Source: Maribacter forsetii DSM 18668
GTDB taxonomy: Bacteria > Bacteroidota > Bacteroidia > Flavobacteriales > Flavobacteriaceae
Assembly (NCBI RefSeq): GCF_000744105.1
Contig: NZ_JQLH01000001.1
Location: 1,736,001-1,800,000 of the forward strand
DNA length: 64,000 nucleotides
Direction: 5' to 3'
Each line of letters starts with the position of its first letter. The stretch's first letter is position 1. This document shows positions 26,102 to 34,127 of the stretch, one piece after another. The notes under the pieces were generated by a model. The model searched no databases, was not told where the DNA came from, and worked only from the letters and a program-made list of their open reading frames with translations. Made by a program: the position numbers and the translations under genes.

Positions 26102-28864
26102 TTAGTTCTGGCTTCTGTTTTCCCATTTAAGATCCTTAAGTATAGATGAATCTATACCTATAAAAAAGTACCATCTTTTATAAGTGCCGAAAGGAGTCCA
26201 GTTAAAGCGCATTGTAAAACTCTTTAAGTCTCTTTGAAAACGTAATTGAGTTAGGGTGAAACCTTGATTTTTAAAATCGTAACCAGAAGAGCCACCTACA
26301 GACCAACGTGGAGCAAGTTCTATGTCACCCGAAAACATTAACGAGTGACTGCTAAATTCATTTTGCCGTGCAGAATTACTGTAGTTTGCTGAGTAGGCCA
26401 GTCTAAAGTTCCAGGGTATTTTTGTGCCAAATATAGGGTTCTCAACGTCAGAATTCTTATCGTCCTTTCTGACAGGATTTGAGTTGAAGTCATCGGCACG
26501 ACCAAACAGGTCGTCTTCCCTACCGCCACTTTGTGCAACATAATCAAAAGGGTCTAGTTCTTCTTCGTCGTCTCTTTCCTTATCATCTTTTTTACCGAAC
26601 ATTTCACTACTGATGGAGTATGATACGTTCGCATTTGCTCTGGTTAATCTAAAAAGGCTTCCTCCATTATCAATATTAAAAGTGTTTATTCTTGTTCCGT
26701 TATTGTCAATAGCATACGGGTCTAAACCGGCAGAGAAGTTAATAGACATTTTATTGTCAAGGATATTTGTACCGCCATTTATACTTAATGGGTTGATGCG
26801 TAACGAATCTGATTCAAAATTATATCCTGTAGAAATATTGAAATTACTTAAAAGGGAGATTTTTTTCGGTTCTATTTTTGTAGAATCCTTATCCCTGACC
26901 TTTGCCTCTAAGGTATTGGCTAAAGAGAAACTTAAACTATTTGATTGCCCTAAAGATGGTGCTCCATTCAATGTACCTGTAAATCGGCTGTACTGGACTT
27001 CAACTCCGTCCTCACCAATATACTCATCATAAAACTGTTCAAAAGATGGTGCATAGCCATAGCTTAATGATGGTCTTACAGTATGTCTAAGTGCTTGAAA
27101 TTTTTTGTCCTCACCAAAAACATATGTACCATAAAGTGTGGTACCTATACTTGCACTAAAATTATAGGTGTTGTAACGATCAAAACCACTAATAGTATCC
27201 GTTATTACTTCATTTGTGTCAGCATCAAAACGTTGGTTAAATGTTTCCAATGACCAAACATCTTCATAATTACCACCAACACTTACACTGAAAAATTTAG
27301 CGACTTTAAAGTTTGTGGCAACCGGTATACTGTGGCTTGCACCCACACGGGCATTATCAAACATTTTTGCGGTGAAAAAATCTTCGTCGTTAGTGGTTAA
27401 TCTATTTTGGGCATTGACACTATATTGAAAATTGATATTATCAATAATTCCCTTTTTTATGCCATCTTTTTTTACAAATGGATAAATACGCTCAACACTT
27501 GCTTGAAATGTAGGTAAGGTCATATTGATGTTGTCATCATCATCGTCATCGTCTGTTGCAGCTGACGTCAGTTGCGAATGCGTAGCGGTTACACTCATAT
27601 TCACAGAGGGATAATTAGGGAATGTTTTAGAATATGAAATTGAAGAGGATAAGGTATTGTTTTGTGTGTTAGGTAAGTTGCTTTGTTGTAAAGAGTTTTG
27701 ATAAAAATCACTACTACCTAAGTTTACAGATGCTGAAAATCTAGAATTTGGACTAGCTTTTGTGTCTTGCGAATGAGAAAATTGAATGTTATAGTTACGA
27801 GATAAACTATAGTCGCTGAATCCTTTTTGACTATTGACAATATTTTCAAATCTTAAATTTACATTCCCTCTATATTTATAGCGTTTTGTATAAATGGAGG
27901 CTGTTCTAAATGCGTAACTACCATTGGTGTAAAAATCACCAGATAACGTAATGTCTGCATAATCCCCTAAAGGAACATAGTATCCCATATCTTGTAGAAA
28001 GTAGCCGGTATTAGGGTCGTTACCAAAAGAAGGCATTAAAATACCCGCAGATCTACCAACGGTTAATGGGAAATATGCAAAAGGCATGGCTATAGGTGTA
28101 GGTACATCGGCAATATATAAATTGCTAAAACCGGCAATAACCTTCTTTTTAGGTACAAATTTTGCCTTTCTAACTCTTATGTAGTAATCAGGATTTATAG
28201 TGTCTGTTGAAGTGGTCAGTTTTCCTTCACTTAAAAAGTAGACAGAGTCATTTTCTTTTTTTGTTATTTCGGCATATACCTTCATGGCATCACTACCCAA
28301 TGATCCAGCTGCGGCTTGCTGTTCTGTTCTAGAATTCCAGATCAGCGCTTTTTGTGTGTCAAAATTGAAACGTATAGAATCTGGTATAACAATATTTTCT
28401 CCTTGTTTAAAGTAGGGGAGCTGGGTGTAGTTACCTAAGGAGTCTATCATTCTACCTGCGTAGACTTCATTTTTAATATAATCCATTATTATGATACCGG
28501 CTTTTAATTCGGTATCTTGATAATAGATTTCCGCCTCATTGTAGAGGTATATCTTGTTATCTTTTTGACTTAATTTTACGTAGTCTTTTGCCTTGTATTT
28601 AATTTTATCTAAAAGTAAAGGGGGTTTTTGGTTTAAGGAATCTGCAGCTAAAGAATCGTTGGCTATAGAGTCCCTGAGCGCTGTTGGTGGGAACAATGGC
28701 GCAATTATTGAATCTCTTTCAGCTTTGATGTTGAGAGTCGTAATTTTACCTTCTTGACCGGTGGCATAAAAAGCACTGGCAAAGACCATTAATAGGAAAA
28801 GTAAGTATTGTTTATTTGATTGCAAGGCTATATATCCTATTTTTGTAAAGGTTTGGCGGTCCAA
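26102..28864 (-). CDS. lptD: LptD-like LPS-assembly outer membrane protein
   Basis: A 920-residue outer-membrane protein. After a signal (QYLLFLLMVFASAFYATGQ) comes an OstA/LptA-like beta-jellyroll region (about 75-250: DNKIYLYNEAEIYYQDTELKAG, in part) and then a large barrel, as in the Bacteroidota LptD group, which are larger than the E. coli protein. It inserts LPS into the outer leaflet. Odd points are a run of seven Asp codons near 27533-27553 and a charged, disordered stretch around 26450-26590. The start is TTG at 28864, supported by a -7 box 20 bases upstream. It is divergent from the amidase gene. Confidence 0.88.
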   Translation of the reverse strand: MDRQTFTKIGYIALQSNKQYLLFLLMVFASAFYATGQEGKITTLNIKAERDSIIAPLFPPTALRDSIANDSLAADSLNQKPPLLLDKIKYKAKDYVKLSQKDNKIYLYNEAEIYYQDTELKAGIIIMDYIKNEVYAGRMIDSLGNYTQLPYFKQGENIVIPDSIRFNFDTQKALIWNSRTEQQAAAGSLGSDAMKVYAEITKKENDSVYFLSEGKLTTSTDTINPDYYIRVRKAKFVPKKKVIAGFSNLYIADVPTPIAMPFAYFPLTVGRSAGILMPSFGNDPNTGYFLQDMGYYVPLGDYADITLSGDFYTNGSYAFRTASIYTKRYKYRGNVNLRFENIVNSQKGFSDYSLSRNYNIQFSHSQDTKASPNSRFSASVNLGSSDFYQNSLQQSNLPNTQNNTLSSSISYSKTFPNYPSVNMSVTATHSQLTSAATDDDDDDDNINMTLPTFQASVERIYPFVKKDGIKKGIIDNINFQYSVNAQNRLTTNDEDFFTAKMFDNARVGASHSIPVATNFKVAKFFSVSVGGNYEDVWSLETFNQRFDADTNEVITDTISGFDRYNTYNFSASIGTTLYGTYVFGEDKKFQALRHTVRPSLSYGYAPSFEQFYDEYIGEDGVEVQYSRFTGTLNGAPSLGQSNSLSFSLANTLEAKVRDKDSTKIEPKKISLLSNFNISTGYNFESDSLRINPLSINGGTNILDNKMSINFSAGLDPYAIDNNGTRINTFNIDNGGSLFRLTRANANVSYSISSEMFGKKDDKERDDEEELDPFDYVAQSGGREDDLFGRADDFNSNPVRKDDKNSDVENPIFGTKIPWNFRLAYSANYSNSARQNEFSSHSLMFSGDIELAPRWSVGGSSGYDFKNQGFTLTQLRFQRDLKSFTMRFNWTPFGTYKRWYFFIGIDSSILKDLKWENRSQN

Positions 28865-28884
28865 TGAGCCGTTATTTAAGATGT

Positions 28885-28892
28885 CAAACTTA
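28885..28892 (-). promoter_or_regulatory. -7 box upstream of lptD
   Basis: The minus strand reads TAAGTTTG, an exact TAnnTTTG match that ends 20 bases before the TTG start at 28864. No -33 TTG is seen at standard spacing. Confidence 0.42.
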
Positions 28893-28968
28893 CATATATT
28901 TTTTAATCCGTATGTAGGGTCTTACAATAAATTTAACCATTATAAGGGCGATAAAATCCCTAACACAT

Positions 28969-30285
28969 ATGAAAATAAAATTCTTTAGCATTTCTTTAGT
29001 TTTATCCACAGCGTTATTACTTCTGTCTTTTACAACGTCTGACAAGGAAAATATATCAGATGATCCATTTATAGTTGTACTTGATGCCGGGCACGGTGGG
29101 CATGATCCCGGAAACTTGGGTAATGGTTATTTAGAAAAGAAAATAGCCCTGAATATTGTTTTAAAAGTGGGTGAAATTCTTTCCAAGAATAAAGATATAA
29201 AGGTTATTTACACTCGTAAAGATGATACTTTTATTGATTTGTATGTTAGGGGAGAAGTCGCAAATAAAGCAAATGCCGATTTATTTGTGTCAGTACATTG
29301 TGATTCTCATACTTCTGATGCTCATGGTGCGGGAACTTTTGTATTAGGACTTCATGCCAATAAACAAAATTTTGAAATTGCGAAGAAAGAAAACTCGGTA
29401 ATTTATTTAGAGGATAATTACGAGAATAGATATGCCGATTACGATATTAATTCTCCAGAATCTGTTATTGGACTTACAATAATGCAGGAAGAGTTTTTAG
29501 ATCAAAGTGTTGCTTTGGCAACTATGATACAGGAAAATTTTTCTAGTCAATTAAAAAGAACGGATAGAAAAGTGAAGCAAGCAGGTTTTATTGTACTGCA
29601 TCAAACGTTTATGCCTAGTGTTTTGGTTGAAACAGGATTTTTAACTAATAAGTCTGAAGGAGCTTATTTAAATTCTACAAAGGGCCAAAATGAAATGGGT
29701 GACGCAATTGCAAAAGCAATTTTACATTATAAAGAAGGGGTTCAGCCTACTGTGCAAAGCATTGAGCACATAGAGACAAAACCAACGGCGCCGCCTGTAA
29801 AAGAAGAAATAGTTGAAAAGGTAGAAGAGAAGAAAGAAGTTATAGTTGAACAGGCAAAAGAGACTATTGTTGAGCCTGTTGAAGAAGTAGTTGCCGAAGT
29901 TGAGAAGCCAAAAGAAATTAGCATGCCTCCAAAAACTGAGGTGGTAAAAGAAGTAGTTGATGTACCAGTGGTAAAGACAAAAGAAGCAATAAATGAAAAG
30001 GAAGTTGCAGATTCTATTGTTTTTAAGGTTCAATTGATGGCGAGTAGTAAGAATGTTGCTCTAAATTCTAGTAACTTTAAAGGATTGTCAAACCTATCTC
30101 AAGAACCATATAAAAACTTATATCGTTACATGTATGGTGAAACAAGGTCATACAGAGAAGCAAAAATGATGCAGACCCAGGCGCAAGAAAAAGGATACCC
30201 ATCCGCTTATATTGTAGCCTATAAACTAGGAGAAAGAATTCCTATTCAACATGCTATTGACGAGGTTTCTAATTTTAGACCATAA
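28969..30285 (+). CDS. N-acetylmuramoyl-L-alanine amidase with SPOR-like C terminus
   Basis: A 438-residue exported peptidoglycan amidase (Amidase_3). A signal peptide (residues 1-23) precedes the catalytic domain with the zinc ligands His42 (LDAGHGGHDPG), Glu56 (GYLEKK) and His110 (SVHCDSH), and the catalytic Glu in LVETGFLTN. From about residue 262 to 345 there is a Lys/Glu/Val-rich disordered linker, followed by a ~85-residue SPOR-like domain (FKVQLMASSK ... YRYMYGETRSYREAKMMQ ... AYIVAYKLGERI) that would bind denuded glycan strands at the division site. It cleaves the stem peptide from MurNAc, probably in daughter-cell separation. Next to it lies the MCE-domain gene. Confidence 0.93.
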   Translation: MKIKFFSISLVLSTALLLLSFTTSDKENISDDPFIVVLDAGHGGHDPGNLGNGYLEKKIALNIVLKVGEILSKNKDIKVIYTRKDDTFIDLYVRGEVANKANADLFVSVHCDSHTSDAHGAGTFVLGLHANKQNFEIAKKENSVIYLEDNYENRYADYDINSPESVIGLTIMQEEFLDQSVALATMIQENFSSQLKRTDRKVKQAGFIVLHQTFMPSVLVETGFLTNKSEGAYLNSTKGQNEMGDAIAKAILHYKEGVQPTVQSIEHIETKPTAPPVKEEIVEKVEEKKEVIVEQAKETIVEPVEEVVAEVEKPKEISMPPKTEVVKEVVDVPVVKTKEAINEKEVADSIVFKVQLMASSKNVALNSSNFKGLSNLSQEPYKNLYRYMYGETRSYREAKMMQTQAQEKGYPSAYIVAYKLGERIPIQHAIDEVSNFRP

Positions 30286-30302
30286 AGTGTAAATATTATT
30301 CA

Positions 30303-30310
30303 TAATTTTG
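30303..30310 (+). promoter_or_regulatory. -7 box upstream of the MCE-domain gene
   Basis: TAATTTTG is an exact TAnnTTTG match that ends 22 bases before the TTG start at 30333. No good -33 element is seen. It supports the TTG as the true start. Confidence 0.42.
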
Positions 30311-30332
30311 AGAGTATAAAAAATATAATTGC

Positions 30333-31298
30333 TTGAAACTATCTAGAGAATTAAAAACGGGAATTATTGTTATCGGTGGTATTTTACTATTCATTATGGG
30401 ATTTAGCTATTTGAAGTCGACTCCTATTTTTGATAATAGTAAAACCTTTTTTGCAGTATACCCTAATGTTGGTGGTCTGCAGTCTGGAACCAATGTTTCT
30501 ATAAACGGATTTAGTGTTGGTAAGGTTAATGATATCAGGTTTTTAGACGATAAAGGAAATTTATTGGTGACATTTACTGTTGGAAATGAATTTAAGTTTT
30601 CTAAAAACAGTATGGTTGAATTATACGATACAGGTATTATTGGAGGTAAAGGTTTACAGATTAAGCCAGTTTTTGACGAGGCTTTAGCGCAATCAGGTGA
30701 TACTTTACCCACAGAAACTAGACCGGGAATAACAGATTTGGCACAGCAGAAGTTGAATCCGTTAGTACGCAAGGTTGAATCCGCTATTTCTGGAGCAGAC
30801 TCCGTTTTGGTTAATGTAAATTCTGTTTTAGATGAAAAGACGAAAAAAGAATTAAAAGAAGTTATTGGAGGTCTAAATACCTTGATAACAAACCTTAATG
30901 GTAGTGCAACTCAACTTAATTCCGTTTTAAATACAAATAAGGATAAATTGAATAATTCTTTCGAGAATTTTGAGCAGTTGACCGCTAATTTTGCAAAGCT
31001 TTCAGATTCGTTAAATTCTGCCGGACTAGGTAGAACTTTAGCTAGTTTAGAATCTACAATGGCTAGTTTGGATCAAGTAACGGCAAAAATAGAAAATGGT
31101 GATGGTTCACTTGGATTACTTATGAATGATAAGGAACTATACAATAACTTAAATAATGCATCACGTGAACTAGATTTACTGCTGCAGGATTTTCGTTTGA
31201 ACCCAAAAAGGTATGTAAATGTTTCTGTGTTTGGTAAAAAACAGAAAGACTACGAGTTGCCAGAAAATGATCCAGCAACCAATGCTATTGAGAATTAA
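30333..31298 (+). CDS. MlaD/MCE-family lipid transport protein
   Basis: A 321-residue inner-membrane-anchored protein. One N-terminal helix (GIIVIGGILLFIMGFSYL, residues 10-27) is followed by a single MCE domain (about 38-115: VGGLQSGTNVSINGFSVGKV ... TGIIGGKGLQI). A long helical/coiled-coil C-terminal part (about 140-295, rich in Asn, Leu and Ser heptads such as SVLNTNKDKLNNSFENFEQL) would form a needle-like assembly. It binds and carries phospholipids between membranes. The MlaE/MlaF ABC partners are not in the window. The start is TTG, because the sequence KLSRELKTG is where this family normally begins. Confidence 0.9.
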   Translation: MKLSRELKTGIIVIGGILLFIMGFSYLKSTPIFDNSKTFFAVYPNVGGLQSGTNVSINGFSVGKVNDIRFLDDKGNLLVTFTVGNEFKFSKNSMVELYDTGIIGGKGLQIKPVFDEALAQSGDTLPTETRPGITDLAQQKLNPLVRKVESAISGADSVLVNVNSVLDEKTKKELKEVIGGLNTLITNLNGSATQLNSVLNTNKDKLNNSFENFEQLTANFAKLSDSLNSAGLGRTLASLESTMASLDQVTAKIENGDGSLGLLMNDKELYNNLNNASRELDLLLQDFRLNPKRYVNVSVFGKKQKDYELPENDPATNAIEN

Positions 31299-31408
31299 AA
31301 ATCCTTTGAGGAATTCCGTAAGGCATTAAATTGAAAACATAGTTAATATTTCGACCAAAGTGTCGGGGCATTTAAACATAGATTATCGAGTAAAGAAGAC
31401 TTAATTAT

Positions 31409-32734
31409 ATGCAATATCTCCCTAATGTAATTTTTGTAATACTGCTTATAGCAGGTATAGGTTTTTTTGTAAGGAATGTTTCTAAGTTGAAAAGAAATAT
31501 TTTCTTAGGAAAGGAAGAATCGTTGACTGATGATAAACCGCAACGTTGGAAAAACATGGCAATGATTGCCTTAGGGCAGTCAAAAATGGTTGTACGGCCC
31601 ATTGCAGGTGCATTACATATCATTGTTTATGTTGGTTTTGTAATTATCAATATTGAAGTGCTAGAAATTATTTTAGATGGTATTTTTGGTACACATAGAA
31701 TGTTTGCTGTTTTAGGACCTGTATATGATTTCTTAATTGGTTCTTTTGAAGTACTTGCGCTATTGGTTATCGTTGCGGTCATTGTTTTCTGGATGAGAAG
31801 AAACGTTATTAAATTAAAACGATTTTTTAAACCGGAAATGGAAGGTTGGCCAAAGAATGATGGAAACATGATTCTTTATATAGAACTTGTTTTGATGGTA
31901 CTTTTTTTAACAATGAACGGAGCAGATTATCAGTTGCAACAAATGGGTGCGGATCACTACGCTGCTGCAGGTGCATTTCCTGTTAGTGGTATGATTGCTC
32001 CTATGTTTGAAGGTATGCCTATTCCTAGCTTGGTGCTATTAGAGCGTACAGCTTGGTGGCTGCATATTGCAGGAATCTTGTTTTTCCTTAATTACCTTTA
32101 CTACTCAAAGCATTTACATATTTTACTTGCATTCCCAAATACGTATTACGGGAAGTTGACACCTAAGGGACAATTCAAAAACTTACAATCAGTTACTGAC
32201 GAGGTTAAAATGATGATGGATCCAGATGCGGATCCTTATGCTGAACCTGCAGAAGATGCTGCTGTTCCAGATAAATTTGGTGCATCAGACGTGCAAGATT
32301 TGAGTTGGGTACAATTATTAAATGCTTATACGTGTACAGAGTGTGGACGTTGTACTAGTGAATGTCCTGCGAATCAGACCGGAAAAAAATTATCTCCTCG
32401 TAAGATCATGATGGATACTCGTGATCGTCTAGAAGAAGTTGGGAAAAATATTGATGCTAATAAAGGCGAGTTTAAAGATGACGGTAAACAATTGTTAAAC
32501 GATTATATTACTCCAGAAGAATTATGGGCATGTACATCTTGTAATGCCTGTGTTCAGGCCTGCCCAATTAGTATTGATCCTCTTTCCATAATTATGGATA
32601 TGAGACAATATTTGGTGATGGAACAATCTGCAGCTCCAACAGATTTGAATAACATGATGGGTAATATTGAGAATAATGGAGCACCTTGGCCATTTAACCA
32701 AATGGACCGCTTAAATTGGAGTAAAGAATCTTAA
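31409..32734 (+). CDS. Membrane-bound Fe-S oxidoreductase, HdrE/NarI-like plus two [4Fe-4S] sites
   Basis: A 441-residue protein. The first ~240 residues have about five membrane segments like the quinone-reducing cytochrome b-type subunits NarI/HdrE, then a soluble tail with two [4Fe-4S] motifs: CTECGRCTSECPA (starting at Cys309) and CTSCNACVQACPI (starting at Cys375). With the CCG-domain protein just 8 bases downstream, it makes a two-subunit assembly resembling heterodisulfide reductase HdrED or the DsrMK module. It probably passes electrons between menaquinone and an unknown thiol/disulfide or organic donor. No flavoprotein partner is nearby. This pair is widely conserved in Bacteroidota, and its function is not established as far as I know. 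Confidence 0.85.
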   Translation: MQYLPNVIFVILLIAGIGFFVRNVSKLKRNIFLGKEESLTDDKPQRWKNMAMIALGQSKMVVRPIAGALHIIVYVGFVIINIEVLEIILDGIFGTHRMFAVLGPVYDFLIGSFEVLALLVIVAVIVFWMRRNVIKLKRFFKPEMEGWPKNDGNMILYIELVLMVLFLTMNGADYQLQQMGADHYAAAGAFPVSGMIAPMFEGMPIPSLVLLERTAWWLHIAGILFFLNYLYYSKHLHILLAFPNTYYGKLTPKGQFKNLQSVTDEVKMMMDPDADPYAEPAEDAAVPDKFGASDVQDLSWVQLLNAYTCTECGRCTSECPANQTGKKLSPRKIMMDTRDRLEEVGKNIDANKGEFKDDGKQLLNDYITPEELWACTSCNACVQACPISIDPLSIIMDMRQYLVMEQSAAPTDLNNMMGNIENNGAPWPFNQMDRLNWSKES

Positions 32735-32742
32735 AGATAGAT

Positions 32743-33534
32743 ATGGCAAGTGAATTAAAAGTGCCTACAATGGCAGAGTTTTTTGCGTCGGGAACTGTAC
32801 CTGAAGTTTTGTTTTGGGTAGGTTGTGCTGGTAGTTTTGATGATAGAGCAAAGAAAATAACCAAAGCCTTCGTAAAGATTTTGAATAAGGCTAATGTTTC
32901 TTTTGCGGTATTGGGTACAGAAGAAAGTTGTACTGGTGATCCTGCAAAACGTGCTGGTAATGAGTTTTTGTTTCAGATGCAAGCAGTAACTAATATAGAG
33001 GTGCTGAACGCTTATGAAATAAAGAAAATAGTAACAGCATGCCCGCATTGTTTTAATACTATTAAAAACGAATACCCGGGCTTAGGTGGTAACTATGAAG
33101 TAGTTCACCACACTCAGTTTTTAAAAGACCTGCTGTCCGAAGGTAGAATTTCTATGGAGGGCGGTAGCTTTAAAGGTAAGCGTATAACTTTTCATGATCC
33201 TTGCTATTTAGGTAGGGCAAATGGAGTGTATGAGGCACCAAGAGATTTAATTAGAAAGTTGGATGCTGAGCTTATTGAAATGAAAAGCTGTAAGCAAAGA
33301 GGTCTTTGTTGTGGTGCAGGAGGTGCACAAATGTTCAAGGAACCTGAAAAAGGTGATAAAGATGTGAACATTGAACGTACTGAGCAAGCCTTAGAAACTA
33401 AACCGGAAATTATAGCGGCAGGTTGTCCATTTTGTAATACTATGATGACCGATGGGGTGAAGAATAAGGAAAAGGAAGATGATGTTGCAGTAATGGATAT
33501 CGCAGAGATGATTGCGGCTGCAGAAGATTTATAA
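32743..33534 (+). CDS. Fe-S binding protein with CCG domains (HdrB/HdrD C-terminal-like)
   Basis: A 263-residue soluble protein with two cysteine-rich CCG-type repeats. The first includes VGCAGSFDDR, ESCTGDPAKRAG and VTACPHCFNTIKNEYP. The second includes FHDPCYLGRANGVYEAPRD, KSCKQRGLCCGAGGAQMF and AGCPFCNTMMTDG. These motifs bind the noncubane [4Fe-4S] cluster in HdrB or lactate-utilization LutA-type proteins. It begins 8 bases after the membrane Fe-S gene and is surely its partner. The reaction is unknown. The next gene begins 16 bases after its stop, continuing the operon. Confidence 0.87.
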   Translation: MASELKVPTMAEFFASGTVPEVLFWVGCAGSFDDRAKKITKAFVKILNKANVSFAVLGTEESCTGDPAKRAGNEFLFQMQAVTNIEVLNAYEIKKIVTACPHCFNTIKNEYPGLGGNYEVVHHTQFLKDLLSEGRISMEGGSFKGKRITFHDPCYLGRANGVYEAPRDLIRKLDAELIEMKSCKQRGLCCGAGGAQMFKEPEKGDKDVNIERTEQALETKPEIIAAGCPFCNTMMTDGVKNKEKEDDVAVMDIAEMIAAAEDL

Positions 33535-33550
33535 TTTAAAGAAGGGAAAT

Positions 33551-34033
33551 TTGCTAGTAGAATTTAACACATTACCAGATACTTCAAGAGTTTGGATATA
33601 CCAATGTAATCGATCGTTTTCTGAAAAGGAAATCGCAGAAATTGGAACGGATTTAAATACTTTTTTAACTTCATGGACCGCGCATGGCAATGATTTAAAT
33701 GCAGGTTATGAAATTAAGTACAAAAGATTTATAGTGATTGCCCTTGATCAAACTACCCAAGGTGCTACCGGTTGTTCTATAGATGCATCTGTGCATTTTA
33801 TACAAGCATTAGAAAAGAAATATGATGTTCTGTTGCTTGATAAAATGAACGTATCTTATAAACAAGGTGAGTTTGTAGCTTACAAAAGCTTAATTGATTT
33901 TAAGGCTATGGCAAAGCAAAAAGCCATTTCAAAAAATACCATTGTATTTAACAATCTGGTTGCCAATAAGGGAGAGTATTTGGAGCACTGGGAAGTACCT
34001 GCTTCTGAGAGTTGGCATGCTCGTTTTCTTTAA
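33551..34033 (+). CDS. Small conserved Bacteroidota protein of unknown function
   Basis: About 160 residues beginning LVEFNTLPDTSRVWIYQ after a TTG start at 33551. A longer open frame starts at 33512 inside the previous gene, but homologues as I recall them begin at this point. Conserved-looking stretches are WTAHGNDLNAGYEIKYKRFIVIALD, ATGCSIDASVHFIQ and VPASESWHARFL (parts). Related proteins are sometimes labelled 'ABC transporter ATPase', but I see no Walker A or B, no signature motif and no membrane segment, so that label is not supported. A Cys (TGCSID) is the only obvious candidate active residue. It is likely co-transcribed with the Fe-S pair. Confidence 0.75.
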   Translation: MLVEFNTLPDTSRVWIYQCNRSFSEKEIAEIGTDLNTFLTSWTAHGNDLNAGYEIKYKRFIVIALDQTTQGATGCSIDASVHFIQALEKKYDVLLLDKMNVSYKQGEFVAYKSLIDFKAMAKQKAISKNTIVFNNLVANKGEYLEHWEVPASESWHARFL

Positions 34034-34127
34034 CATAATTTCTTCTTAAGTATCAGAATTTATTGGGTTTTATCGATGAAATGCAATAATTTCAATCCGT
34101 AATAGTTATCTCAGTACATATATTTTT

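Noticed and set aside
29722..30033. Open frames on the minus strand opposite the amidase linker
   Set aside because: They are low-complexity shadows (Phe/Asn- or Ser/Thr-rich) of the Lys/Glu-rich linker coding sequence.
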